From: Flavobacterium hydatis
GTDB taxonomy: Bacteria > Bacteroidota > Bacteroidia > Flavobacteriales > Flavobacteriaceae
Assembly: GCF_000737695.1 (NCBI RefSeq)
Contig: NZ_JPRM01000029.1
Coordinates: 1-64,000, forward strand
DNA: 64,000 nucleotides
Reading direction: 5' to 3'
The translations under genes were made by a program, and so were the position numbers. Positions 9,239 to 18,213 of the stretch are shown here, piece by piece. Every line of letters begins with the position of its first letter. The first letter of the stretch is position 1. The notes beneath the pieces were generated by a model. The model was given only the letters and a program-made list of their open reading frames with translations. It searched no databases and had not been told where the DNA came from.

Positions 9239-9895
9239 ATGAAACAATTAATTTTATTAGTCACAATCAGTTTATTGATTACGTCATGTAATTCTCAAAC
9301 AGATTTAGAAACTATGAAATACAATCAAGATATTACAGAGTATATTGATGATAGCTTCTCTGAAGACAATAATATAATAACAGGTCAAAAGGCATATATT
9401 TCTGAAGATGTTCAAAAATTTAAATATGGTTCAACAAAATTTAATAATTACACACATACAGACGACTTAATAAAAGATAGTAATAGTCTATCCTTTTTTG
9501 TGGATTCCTATGATAAAAATAAGTATCTAGGTTTTCAATTAGATATTTGGGAAATAGAGAAAAGCAACGAGCTTCTTAATTATTTAATGCAAAAATATGG
9601 AAAACCTTTAAAAAAATATGAGTATAAAGGTAAAGGAGATTATCTCGATAAAAAGTACCTGTGGGAAAGCGTATCTACGGATGAAATAGTTTTTGTAAAC
9701 ATTCATAATGAGAATAGAATAAATAGCAGTACCAAGCAAAAATATATAAGTTCCCAAAGTGAATTTATAATTATTAAAAGAGGATTAATATTAAAACCCA
9801 GCGAAGAAAATAATCCTGAAAACATTAAAAAATTGCTTGAAGAAAACCCAAATGCATTTAACATATTAGAAATATTGAAAAAATATTTTTATTAA
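9239..9895 (+). CDS. Lipoprotein, candidate immunity protein 3
   Basis: 218 aa from the ATG at 9239. A TTG three codons upstream (9230) is in frame, but the ATG gives the natural signal MKQLILLVTISLLITSCNSQ with Cys at residue 17. It is the third member of the island's lipoprotein family: TDLETMKYNQDITEYIDD near the N-terminus and GFQLDIWEIEKSNELLNYL followed by MQKYGKP in the centre. It is separated from copies 1 and 2 by the 259-aa gene. Predicted to sit on the periplasmic face of a membrane. Immunity function is inferred. Confidence 0.55.
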   Translation: MKQLILLVTISLLITSCNSQTDLETMKYNQDITEYIDDSFSEDNNIITGQKAYISEDVQKFKYGSTKFNNYTHTDDLIKDSNSLSFFVDSYDKNKYLGFQLDIWEIEKSNELLNYLMQKYGKPLKKYEYKGKGDYLDKKYLWESVSTDEIVFVNIHNENRINSSTKQKYISSQSEFIIIKRGLILKPSEENNPENIKKLLEENPNAFNILEILKKYFY

Positions 9896-10030
9896 TGAGG
9901 AATGAGTTTTACACTGAAAGTGATTAGTATAACTAGTACAATGAAATTATATAGATTTGAGAGATTAGGTTTATATATAAAAAAATACAAAGAATTTTAA
10001 TATTTAATAATCTAAAAAAATATAAGACAA

Positions 10031-10426
10031 ATGAGTTTTTTATCCAAATTACATATTGATGGGGAAGAGTATAATGTCCTTGAATTTAATATCCATTTTA
10101 AACAAGAAATTGATACCACAAGCAAACCTACCGGAAATGCTAAAGGAGGTATTATAAAAATGATAATAGAATCCAACCAAAACACCCATTTTTTGTCTTG
10201 GATGTTAAATAGTGATTTAACTAAGGATGGAAAAATCGTTTTTTATAGAAGAGATGCATTAAGTAAAATGAAAGAGCTAAAGTTTGTGAAGGCATTTTGC
10301 ATTAGTTATGAAGAGCAATTTACGAGCACTACAGAAGTACCAATGAAAATAACAATGGAATTAGTTTCTAAAGAATTGACTTTTGGAGATGCTAAATTCT
10401 CAAACAACTGGATTGCTTTAGATTAA
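10031..10426 (+). CDS. tssD: T6SS tube protein Hcp of the Bacteroidetes type (TssD)
   Basis: 131 aa. It matches the Bacteroidetes TssD style: start MSFLSKLHIDGEEYNVLEF, an FNIHFKQEIDTTSKPTG strand and loop, a central GGIIKMIIES, and a C-terminal strand pattern ending in NNWIALD. Length fits the family. Hcp hexamers stack into the inner tube that carries cargo and spike across the envelope. The gene lies 34 bp before vgrG. No sheath, baseplate or membrane-complex genes occur in the window, so this is an auxiliary hcp-vgrG set that must use machinery encoded elsewhere. Confidence 0.85.
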   Translation: MSFLSKLHIDGEEYNVLEFNIHFKQEIDTTSKPTGNAKGGIIKMIIESNQNTHFLSWMLNSDLTKDGKIVFYRRDALSKMKELKFVKAFCISYEEQFTSTTEVPMKITMELVSKELTFGDAKFSNNWIALD

Positions 10427-10460
10427 ATTTTTAAAAATTTATTAAACACAAGTACGCATT

Positions 10461-12269
10461 ATGGCACATTTCTCAGAACAAGTTCATATTTCCATAGGAA
10501 GTTTTACTCAAAATGTTGTTTATTATGATTTAAAGCTGTCTCAAAAAATGGCTGATCATCATCATTTTTCGTTTGTTTGGCAATATACGGGTAAAGCAAT
10601 AATTAAACCAGCAGATCAAGCCAAAGCTTTAAGGAGTTATTTGGGAGATGAAGTTATTTTTACTTTTAAGAGCCTTACAGGAGTTAGGCTTATGAGTAAA
10701 GGAATAATAACAGAACTTTCATCAGTTGATCTTCATGGTAGCCCAGTAGGTTTGCATGTTACAGGTATAAGCCATACGATTGTTTTGGATGACATGAAAA
10801 AATCCAGAACATATTTAGAACGAGGAATGGATGATATCGCATTAAGTATCCTGGCAGAAGGACCTGGAGAGTTTTATCAGCGTGAATCGATTCGCTCTAC
10901 TTATCTTAAGGAATTTAAGTACATGGCACAGTATAACGAAACTAGTTTTGAGTTTCTAAAAAGATTAGCTACACGATACGGACAATGGTTTTATTTTGAT
11001 GGAATGCGTATGCAGTTCGGACAAACTAAAACATCCAAAGTAAAACTCATCAACGGAGCTTCTCTTCATAGTTTTAAGATACAAACCAACATGAAAGCTC
11101 ATAAAATTTCATTGGCCTCTTATGACTACAAGAATGCAAGCAATGCCCGTAATTCAGCTGCTAGAACATCTGGAGGGAGTAAAGATAGTTTTTCGTCTAT
11201 TGTAGGTTATAATCAAGGAACAGTTACTCAGGGCGATTTGAGCACGGGAGCTTATACAACCAATGCTCAAAACAAAGATGAGATAGACGAGATGGTCAAT
11301 TTACAAACTGCTGGTAGTGATGCCAACAGTGTGTTTTATAGCGGAATATCTTACTTACCCTTGGGATTAGGACAGGTATTTACAATAGTAAATCAAACTG
11401 TAGAACATGAACTTATCGCTACAGAGGTTATACATCATTCTAAGGTACACGGGAATTATTCTTGTGAGTTCAAGGCCATCCCAGCCGATGTAGCAGCACC
11501 ACATTACACAGATGTGCATGTTTTTGCCAAAGCAGAAACTCAACCTGCCAAAATAAAAGATAATAATGATCCAGAAGCATTAGGACGTGTAAAAGTTGAG
11601 TTCTATTGGGCAGGAGGTACCACTACGAGCGAATGGATGCGTATGATACAACCTCACTCTGGTGGAGGAAAAGGATTTTACTTTATTCCTGAAATAGGAG
11701 AAGAAGTATTAGTAGGTTTTGAAGGAGGTAATGCACAGAATCCGTATATACTAGGAACACAGTATAATGGTAAAGAGTCTTCTGGCTATGGTTCTGCCCA
11801 AAATGATATGAAAGCTATTCATACCCGTTCTGGAATAAAAATGGTCTTTAATGATGCCGAAGGAAGTCTTTTAATAGAAGATCCGAGTGGAAATACTTGG
11901 CTAATGGACGGAAAGGGAAATATAAGTGTAAACGCACCTAAAAATTTCACCTTAAATGCAGGTGAGAATGTGAGTATTTCGGCAGGTAAAAACGTAATTA
12001 TAACAGCTGGAGAGAATATTGAAAATTCGGCAGATAAAGATATTACACAAACTGCTGGACAAGATATTAGCCAAACTGCAACTGGAGATTTTACAGAAAC
12101 TGCAAATAATAAAACTGAGATAGTAGAAAAAACGCATATCAGAAGTTCTCTAGAATCAACTCAACATGCCGAAGAAGTTACCATTTTTAGCACTAAAGAA
12201 AATATGCTTTTAGAAAGTAGTGCAAAAACAGTAGATGTAAATAGTGCAGAGAAATCGAATATGTTTTAA
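10461..12269 (+). CDS. vgrG: T6SS spike protein VgrG (TssI)
   Basis: 602 aa. The N-terminal gp27-like part (~1-370) includes TSFEFLKRLATRYGQWFYFDG. The gp5/OB-fold segment follows (~370-450): DPEALGRVKVEFYW, EWMRMIQPHSGGGKGFYFIPE and IGEEVLVGFEGG. The C-terminal beta-helix (~500-590) shows the repeating NVSISAGKNVIITAGENI pattern. Three VgrG copies form the puncturing spike, and the tail often binds PAAR tips, adaptors or effectors. It lies between hcp and a small beta-rich gene that may extend the tail. No extra C-terminal toxin domain is present. Confidence 0.95.
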   Translation: MAHFSEQVHISIGSFTQNVVYYDLKLSQKMADHHHFSFVWQYTGKAIIKPADQAKALRSYLGDEVIFTFKSLTGVRLMSKGIITELSSVDLHGSPVGLHVTGISHTIVLDDMKKSRTYLERGMDDIALSILAEGPGEFYQRESIRSTYLKEFKYMAQYNETSFEFLKRLATRYGQWFYFDGMRMQFGQTKTSKVKLINGASLHSFKIQTNMKAHKISLASYDYKNASNARNSAARTSGGSKDSFSSIVGYNQGTVTQGDLSTGAYTTNAQNKDEIDEMVNLQTAGSDANSVFYSGISYLPLGLGQVFTIVNQTVEHELIATEVIHHSKVHGNYSCEFKAIPADVAAPHYTDVHVFAKAETQPAKIKDNNDPEALGRVKVEFYWAGGTTTSEWMRMIQPHSGGGKGFYFIPEIGEEVLVGFEGGNAQNPYILGTQYNGKESSGYGSAQNDMKAIHTRSGIKMVFNDAEGSLLIEDPSGNTWLMDGKGNISVNAPKNFTLNAGENVSISAGKNVIITAGENIENSADKDITQTAGQDISQTATGDFTETANNKTEIVEKTHIRSSLESTQHAEEVTIFSTKENMLLESSAKTVDVNSAEKSNMF

Positions 12270-12286
12270 TATCTAATACGTTAATT

Positions 12287-12454
12287 ATGGCCATTAATAA
12301 AACTGCAAAAAACTTATACGTTACTATCGAAAATAAGTATTATAGTATTTCGCAAAAATTTACAGAAACAGCAGAGAAAGTTGAAGTTGTTGCAACTGAC
12401 AAGAATCTAACATTGCTTTCAAACAAAAAAGTACAACTAAAAGGTAATAAATAA
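12287..12454 (+). CDS. 55-aa beta-rich protein between vgrG and the lipase effector
   Basis: A short reading frame starts at the ATG at 12287, 17 bp after the vgrG stop, and ends 4 bp before the next gene. The product begins MAINKTAKNLYVTIENKYYS and continues with alternating hydrophobic/polar strands (KVEVVATDKNLTLLSNKKV). This periodicity resembles the VgrG tail beta-helix (EEVTIFSTKENMLLESSAKTV), suggesting a tail cap, tip extension or effector adaptor. Tight spacing on both sides and sensible codon use support translation. The family is not recognised. Confidence 0.6.
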   Translation: MAINKTAKNLYVTIENKYYSISQKFTETAEKVEVVATDKNLTLLSNKKVQLKGNK

Positions 12455-12458
12455 TAGT

Positions 12459-14048
12459 ATGGGGAATGTAATACTTGGAGAACCTAGATTTAAAAAACCA
12501 GAAGTAGTAGTAAAAGGAAATGGATTACCAACGGATATTATTATGTTTGTACCAGGAACTACTGATCCTATTAACCTAAAAACTTTAAAACACGAAGCTA
12601 ATAAGGATTATTGGCGCGCTAGTAAAGATAATTTTTGGGGAAAGTTAAAAGAATTAAAATTTCAATTTAATGATTTACATATTGAAGATACTTTTTTAAG
12701 TTGGTCAGGGGATAATAACACAGAGGAAAGAAATAAGGCTGCAGACGGCTTGTTAGGTTTGTTTGTTAGAGTATATCCTAAATACAAGAATAAAGAAACA
12801 CACCTACACTTAATAGGTCACTCGCATGGAGGTAATGTTATTAATCAGTTTACAGAACTGATAGCTACTGACAGTCGTTTTCCTAAATTATGGAAAATAA
12901 AAAGCATTACTTATTTATCTACGCCGTTCTTCCAAAAAAAACACCAATTAAACCATACTAAATTACATGAGGAATGTAAAATCATCAATGTGCATAATGA
13001 GTATGATATTACCCAACAGTTTGTGGCAGACTTTTCACTTGTAAATTTGGAAATTCTTATAAGAAAATTAAATAAAGGTGATTTTGAGGCAGCTTTAAAA
13101 AGAATAAAAGAAACAAATTTCGAGCCTTTTGCAATAATTGGTGATTCTGGATTTAGAGGTAAAATTAATGAAACGCAAGGGCATAATCTATGGAGAAATA
13201 CTGGTATTTTGTTAGATGGTGTCGGAATGCTTATGGATGCTATTATAAAATATATTAATAGTATTGAAACCAATAAATTTAAATCTGAAAAAACCAAATT
13301 TGTAGATTTATTTGATAGAATACATAAATGGTCAGTTAATGCTAAAACAACAATTATAAGAAATCAAGCTGCAAGAAATGGTGGATATAGTAGAGATTTT
13401 TACTTTGACGACCTCGATTTACTAGGTATTTTAAGACTCATAAATGAATTGTTGGCAATTAAAACAGGATTGACCGATAGTTATTTACTTGGTGTTTTAG
13501 CGGCATTGTTCAATGAAAACACTGGTATTACCGAAAGTATCGAAGAAACCTCTTGGACTCCAAAAAAGCAAACAAAAGGGTTAGCTATAACCGATTTAGT
13601 TATAACAGGCAACGACAAATATGCATCTAGAAAGAAAAGAGCTAACTTCGATAAATTCCTTTCAGGCTTACAAACTGCACAAAAAAACAAAGACACAAAA
13701 GAAATATTAATGAGATTGATAAGTCAATTCATAACAGAGGATCAAATCCAAGCTATTAGGGATCAAATTAATAAATTAGAATATGTTGTAAGCGGTGCAA
13801 AAGATACACAATTAACGTTGTTAAGAGGAACCAATCTTAAAGTATATCAAGAACTTGTAAAAAAATATAATGCTGATCTTGTTGCAAAAACAGATATGGA
13901 CATAGAAATGGCTAAAAGACCTGGAACTGTACCTTATTTAGCAACTGTTTCCCATAGTTTGAGTCACACTCAATATTGGTTAAAAGTTGATGAGGCATTG
14001 AGATCAGCTTTTAGCTCGGGTATAAACACTGGATACAAACCTAAATAG
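12459..14048 (+). CDS. Alpha/beta-hydrolase (lipase-like) candidate T6SS effector
   Basis: 529 aa, no signal peptide. An alpha/beta-hydrolase fold is indicated by the early strand DIIMFVPGTTDP (~25-36) and the nucleophile elbow LIGHSHGGNV, with Ser122 in G-H-S-H-G. NEYDITQQF (~187) may carry the acidic residue and ETQGHNLWRN (~245) the His, though these are guesses. The C-terminal half (~280-529) is helical and unassigned. Lipase-like effectors (Tle families) delivered by VgrG attack membrane phospholipids. The gene lies after vgrG and the 55-aa gene and before two small membrane-protein genes, matching an effector-immunity layout. Confidence 0.75.
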   Translation: MGNVILGEPRFKKPEVVVKGNGLPTDIIMFVPGTTDPINLKTLKHEANKDYWRASKDNFWGKLKELKFQFNDLHIEDTFLSWSGDNNTEERNKAADGLLGLFVRVYPKYKNKETHLHLIGHSHGGNVINQFTELIATDSRFPKLWKIKSITYLSTPFFQKKHQLNHTKLHEECKIINVHNEYDITQQFVADFSLVNLEILIRKLNKGDFEAALKRIKETNFEPFAIIGDSGFRGKINETQGHNLWRNTGILLDGVGMLMDAIIKYINSIETNKFKSEKTKFVDLFDRIHKWSVNAKTTIIRNQAARNGGYSRDFYFDDLDLLGILRLINELLAIKTGLTDSYLLGVLAALFNENTGITESIEETSWTPKKQTKGLAITDLVITGNDKYASRKKRANFDKFLSGLQTAQKNKDTKEILMRLISQFITEDQIQAIRDQINKLEYVVSGAKDTQLTLLRGTNLKVYQELVKKYNADLVAKTDMDIEMAKRPGTVPYLATVSHSLSHTQYWLKVDEALRSAFSSGINTGYKPK

Positions 14049-14125
14049 ACTTTTTTTTATTTTAATAAACAATCTGTTTAAAAAAAATAATAATAATTAG
14101 TTACATTTAACCACAATTATTTTAA

Positions 14126-14464
14126 ATGAAAGTTATAATTACAATTATTAAATATCTAATATGGCTGTTTTTAAGTATGTTTTCAGGAATGGGATGGATG
14201 AGAATAGAACTTGGAAAACCTATTAAAGCAACAGGATTTTTTTCGATACTTAATGGACTAGATGAATCTATAATGATTTGGATAGGTGGGTTTATTGGAT
14301 TAATTTCCTTTATTCCGTTTGTATTAGTCGACATATATTATATTAAACGAAAAATAGAAACCAAACTAAATCAAAATATCGCAAGAATTTTAACTGTTTT
14401 TATTTTAACTGGAATAGTTACATTAATTCATTATGTTTTAGAATTCAAGCTAAATTGGATATAA
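14126..14464 (+). CDS. Small membrane protein, candidate immunity to the lipase effector (copy 1)
   Basis: 112 aa, with three likely membrane segments: ~5-24 (IIKYLIWLFLSMFSG), ~48-72 (MIWIGGFIGLISFIPFVLV) and ~88-108. A basic loop (YYIKRKIETK) follows the second. It starts 77 bp after the lipase-like effector. It is highly similar to the next gene (14636) over its whole length, including GWMRIELGKPI and FIPFVLVDIYYIKRKI, so the pair is a tandem duplication. Multi-pass inner-membrane proteins next to membrane-attacking effectors are plausible immunity proteins. No family was recognised. Confidence 0.6.
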   Translation: MKVIITIIKYLIWLFLSMFSGMGWMRIELGKPIKATGFFSILNGLDESIMIWIGGFIGLISFIPFVLVDIYYIKRKIETKLNQNIARILTVFILTGIVTLIHYVLEFKLNWI

Positions 14465-14635
14465 GTTTAGTTTTTACTTGTTCTTGAATGTATTTAGCTA
14501 TAACGTAAAAGGTAAATTAAGAAGTTTATTTGGCTAGGTATGACAAAGAATTAAACCTAAAAAGGTTTTATACTTTAATAATAATCCGTTTGTCCAAAAA
14601 AATAGTTGATTTCATCATATTAAACCATAATTAGA

Positions 14636-14989
14636 ATGAAAGTTACAATAACAATTATTAAATATATAATATGGCTTCTTTTAAGTATACTTTCAGGAAT
14701 GGCATGGATGAGAATAGAATTAGGAAAACCTATATCTATAGATCCAACAAGTATTTTCTCCATATTTAATGTACTAAATGGACTATATGTATGGATAATA
14801 ATTTGGATAGGTGGATTTATTGGATTGGTTTCTTTTATTCCGTTTGTATTAGTCGACATATATTACATTAAAAGGAAAATAAAAACTCGACTATATCAAA
14901 ATAGTATTAGATTTTTTGCAGTTCTCATTTTAAGTGGATTATTTACATTAATTCATTATGTTTTAGAATTTGGACTAGATTGGATATAA
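14636..14989 (+). CDS. Small membrane protein, candidate immunity to the lipase effector (copy 2)
   Basis: 117 aa and three likely membrane segments. It is a close paralogue of the 112-aa protein at 14126: shared starts (MKV.ITIIKY.IWL), WMRIELGKPI, WIGGFIGL.SFIPFVLVDIYYIKRKI, and the end LIHYVLEF.L.WI. The main difference is a five-residue insertion around residues 34-45. The copies begin 510 bp apart, and the intergenic stretch looks degenerate. Duplicated immunity genes often arise when partner effectors diversify. The function is inferred from context. Confidence 0.6.
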   Translation: MKVTITIIKYIIWLLLSILSGMAWMRIELGKPISIDPTSIFSIFNVLNGLYVWIIIWIGGFIGLVSFIPFVLVDIYYIKRKIKTRLYQNSIRFFAVLILSGLFTLIHYVLEFGLDWI

Positions 14990-15053
14990 CATTTGCGTGT
15001 CTATAGATTTACTAATAATGCTATTTTTTATATCATCATTTTAAAAATTAAAA

Positions 15054-15090
15054 ATCCAGTATTAATTTGATTCTTAAATTAATACTGGAT
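15054..15090 (-). terminator. Rho-independent terminator of the DUF1254 gene
   Basis: Arms 15054-15068 and 15076-15090 are perfectly complementary (ATCCAGTATTAATTT), with a 7-nt loop. On the minus strand the stem is followed by TTTTTAATTTTT. It sits between the convergent membrane-protein gene (ends 14989) and the DUF1254 gene (stop 15137), and best serves the latter. Confidence 0.7.
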
Positions 15091-15136
15091 GATTAACAAT
15101 TCCAAATACAATTAAGCATTTAGAATAATATAAATT

Positions 15137-16621
15137 TTATTCTACTTTTTCAAAATCGCCTGGCTTCCAATTTCCGCTGAAAGCAGTTGCTTCAGGGCCG
15201 TAAATTCTGAAATAAGTAAACCAACCTTTACCAGGAATAGTTTTAATCCATTGCCCTTCTTTTCCTGCAGGAGCTTTTGGACCAAAGTATAAATCAATAG
15301 TTTTCCCGCCAATCTTGTCTTTCAGTTCAAATAAAGAACGTAATGCGGCTTTATTTTGATCAGTAATAATTTGGCTTCTTGTATTTGCATCATATATGGT
15401 TACCGACCAAAATAATTTTGCAGGAGCAGGAGTAGGGATAGTTAATTTATAAGTATTGCTTCCATCTATATATTTTCCATCTTTATCTTTAAGACCAAGC
15501 CAATATAATGACCCAGCACCTTCTGTTCGTCTAAACATCGCTGGAGAAGCCCCAATAGCTTGATAAAACCATGTTTCTCGAGCATCAAGATCTACATAAA
15601 AAGGAGTGTTAAAATCGCCATCTTCAAATCTGAGGCCTACCCATTCCCATTGACGATCTTTCCATACTATTCGGTCTGGGCGACGATCTGCAAAGGATTG
15701 TACTCGCATTTGAGCATTGGCAATTCTAGCAGCTTTTTCAAGTATTCCTTTCATACGAGCATCAGGTTTAAAAGGTTTGCCTTTTGCTATACCAAGAACA
15801 GCAAGTTCACCATAATTATTTCTATAACCATCGTAAGCAGGTTCACGTTGTATGGCATCATTTAAATTTTCCCAATATTTAAAGTTGGTTTCCCATGCCA
15901 ATGGTGTTGTATTTTGATGTTTATCAGTAATATCTATCCATGTAGGTTCTTTCCAATCTGGTGTTTTGTTTAGCGGATATACTTTCACGGTTTTTATTCG
16001 CTCTAATGCCGCTTTAACGTCTCCACCTACAGGAAGTGAGCGCACACCAACAGTAAGATTATCCGAAGATGATTTCCAGACATGATAGCCAGAAGCAGGA
16101 ACAGCACCTTTATAGTTTGGTGGTAATAGTATATGTTTTCCTCCGTTGCCAGCATCAGGTCCTGGAATCCCCATATCGGCAACCCATCGTTGGTTTACAT
16201 CCATTGCAACAACAATAAGCGGACCTTTAGGAATATCTATTACCATAGGCCCTTTTGATAGATCGATTAAAACAGGCCCATAAGGAGTGTCAGAATTCAG
16301 AGTAAATCCAATCTGTCCCGGTTTAGTATCTAGTGTACCAAATGTTCTGTTTGGTTTAATATTAACACTATCATTCCCTTTTACCAAACCTTCTCCTGAA
16401 ACAGTTGGATAGAAAAATTTGTAGGCTTGTATAGCACGATTTAAATCGGCATCATCATATGCTTTTTTTATGGTAGCTTCTGTAGGATAACCGCCAATAA
16501 ATTCATAATCTTCTGAATTGGATACGCTAGTATTGGCTGTATCGCCTTTATTTTCAGATTCTTTTTTACAGCCACTAAAAACAAGTGAAAGTGCACAGAG
16601 GCAAAATAATACTTTTTTCAT
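15137..16621 (-). CDS. DUF1254/DUF1214 domain lipoprotein
   Basis: 494 aa. The lipoprotein signal ends LVFSGCKKE, with Cys at about residue 18. Residues ~45-190 fit DUF1254 (NRAIQAYKFFYPTVSG, SDTPYGPVLIDLSKGPMVI, RWVADMGIPGPDAG). The C-terminal ~110 residues fit DUF1214 (LFWSVTIYDANTRSQI, KDKIGGKTIDLYFGPKAPAG). The family is widespread in bacteria, and its biochemical role is unsettled. The length is typical for the two-domain form. The gene is on the same strand as the AcvB/VirJ-like gene, but 176 bp separate them and no functional tie is evident. Confidence 0.85.
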   Translation of the reverse strand: MKKVLFCLCALSLVFSGCKKESENKGDTANTSVSNSEDYEFIGGYPTEATIKKAYDDADLNRAIQAYKFFYPTVSGEGLVKGNDSVNIKPNRTFGTLDTKPGQIGFTLNSDTPYGPVLIDLSKGPMVIDIPKGPLIVVAMDVNQRWVADMGIPGPDAGNGGKHILLPPNYKGAVPASGYHVWKSSSDNLTVGVRSLPVGGDVKAALERIKTVKVYPLNKTPDWKEPTWIDITDKHQNTTPLAWETNFKYWENLNDAIQREPAYDGYRNNYGELAVLGIAKGKPFKPDARMKGILEKAARIANAQMRVQSFADRRPDRIVWKDRQWEWVGLRFEDGDFNTPFYVDLDARETWFYQAIGASPAMFRRTEGAGSLYWLGLKDKDGKYIDGSNTYKLTIPTPAPAKLFWSVTIYDANTRSQIITDQNKAALRSLFELKDKIGGKTIDLYFGPKAPAGKEGQWIKTIPGKGWFTYFRIYGPEATAFSGNWKPGDFEKVE

Positions 16622-16797
16622 AAAATTGATTTATAGTTATACTTTAGAAAACAGTATCTAATGTATAATAATACTAAATTCAATCCCATTTATGAGAGTT
16701 TAATGAGGTTTCAAATTCCAAAATGAAACCTTATTAAGCTAATAGTTTGATATTTTGAATCTTTGAAATGTAGCAATTACAATTTTTGGACAAAATT

Positions 16798-18213
16798 TTA
16801 AGGCAACATTTCTTTTGCTATTGCAACAAATGCATCGGTATAATGATGTCCTCCATCCAGATATATAATTTTTGCGTTTTCTTTTGAAATTTCTTTAATC
16901 GGGAGATCATCTTCATCTTTTCCAAAAAAACAGATTGGATGTATATCATTTATTTTATTGATTTCGTTAGGTACAGAAAACCCTGATGAAGTATTAATAT
17001 CTAAAAGTTCGGTAACATGAACCTCAAAATCAGTTTCTTTAGATGGAGATAATAAACCTAATCCTGTAATACTTTTTTTGAATTTTTCGGGAATCCTATT
17101 ATACACAAACGGAACGATATCTGCTCCAAAGGAATAACCAACTAGAATAATTTTCTCCTTTTTCCATTCTTCGCTATAAGCTTCAATTATTCTTAAAATA
17201 TCAGCAGTAGTTTCTTCAGGGCTTTTCTTCTGCCAAAAATATTTTAATGCATCAAGACCAACTACAGGAGCACCTTTTAATGCAAATGCACTTGCCATTT
17301 GCTGATCAAAATCTGTCCATCCGCCATCGCCAGATATAAATATAGCCATATATGGACTTGTTTTTTCTTTGGTATTTGTAATATGTAATGGAAGATTAAG
17401 GTTTTTTGCAGCTAATTCTGGGCTGTTCTCTTCTTTTGCGTTTATGATTGTAGTATAAGCTTCCATGAGTTGCGGAACCCAATTTTTTTCCTGTCCATAA
17501 CCATGTCCAACTTTAGGAAGTGATATTACTCTTGCATTAGATACATTTTTTAGGAAAGCAACAGTTTTTTGATAATTGCAAACTTGATCATTTTGCCCTT
17601 GTAAGGATATAAAAGGAGTTTTAAGATTTTCGGCGGGTCCTAAATCATAACCTTTAGCATTTTCTAGTTTAGTTGAAGTAAATTTTCCAGAACCAGTACA
17701 TAATGGTTTATCTATATTTATATCTGGACAAAATCCTAGTGCAATTCCTGCTCTAAAAGTATTTTGTGGAGCTTGAGCAACTAGCCCATAAACTAAAGTT
17801 GCTCCAGAGGAATATCCTAAAAGAATGGGCACGGTATAGGTTGGATATTTTAATTTTTTTTGAACAAATTGACTCATTCTTTCAAAGTCAGCAGCAGGAT
17901 AGAGGCAAGCAGATTTGTTTTTTTTCATAGATTTAAAAACCTGACGAATATCTACACCAATAAGTAAAGTGTTTTCGTTTTTTAGATGAAGTGCAATACC
18001 TTCAATTCCGCTATTCCAACCACCATCGCCAGAGATACAAATAACCACATTATTGATTGTTTTGCTTGGTTTATAAAGCGTAAGATATCCAAAACCATTA
18101 TAGGCAAGTGTGTCTTTGGGTATTGAAAAAATTACTGTATTAAATAACATCAGGAATAATACAGTAATTAAGGTTCGATTAAACCCAATGGTTTTTATCT
18201 TTTGTAGTATCAT
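16798..18213 (-). CDS. AcvB/VirJ-family two-domain serine hydrolase
   Basis: 471 aa with an N-terminal export signal (~16-34, TLITVLFLMLFNTVIFS). Two related hydrolase domains are visible. The first has ISGDGGWNSG and GYSSGAT (Ser near residue 134). The second has ISGDGGWTDFD and GYSFGAD (Ser near 359), then DEDDLP and GGHHYTD for the acid and His. This duplication matches AcvB, the long form of the VirJ family. Agrobacterium AcvB is a periplasmic lysyl-phosphatidylglycerol hydrolase. The substrate here is unknown: no aminoacyl-PG synthase lies nearby, so the lipid role is carried over from the family only. Confidence 0.8.
   Translation of the reverse strand: MILQKIKTIGFNRTLITVLFLMLFNTVIFSIPKDTLAYNGFGYLTLYKPSKTINNVVICISGDGGWNSGIEGIALHLKNENTLLIGVDIRQVFKSMKKNKSACLYPAADFERMSQFVQKKLKYPTYTVPILLGYSSGATLVYGLVAQAPQNTFRAGIALGFCPDINIDKPLCTGSGKFTSTKLENAKGYDLGPAENLKTPFISLQGQNDQVCNYQKTVAFLKNVSNARVISLPKVGHGYGQEKNWVPQLMEAYTTIINAKEENSPELAAKNLNLPLHITNTKEKTSPYMAIFISGDGGWTDFDQQMASAFALKGAPVVGLDALKYFWQKKSPEETTADILRIIEAYSEEWKKEKIILVGYSFGADIVPFVYNRIPEKFKKSITGLGLLSPSKETDFEVHVTELLDINTSSGFSVPNEINKINDIHPICFFGKDEDDLPIKEISKENAKIIYLDGGHHYTDAFVAIAKEMLP

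Noticed and set aside
9902..10000. 32-aa open frame before hcp
   Set aside because: Short, no recognisable pattern, no conserved spacing; too weak to call a gene.
2514..14989. Prophage or extracellular contractile injection system
   Set aside because: Hcp and VgrG are of the T6SS type, and no sheath, baseplate, AAA ATPase, capsid, integrase or lysis gene is present.
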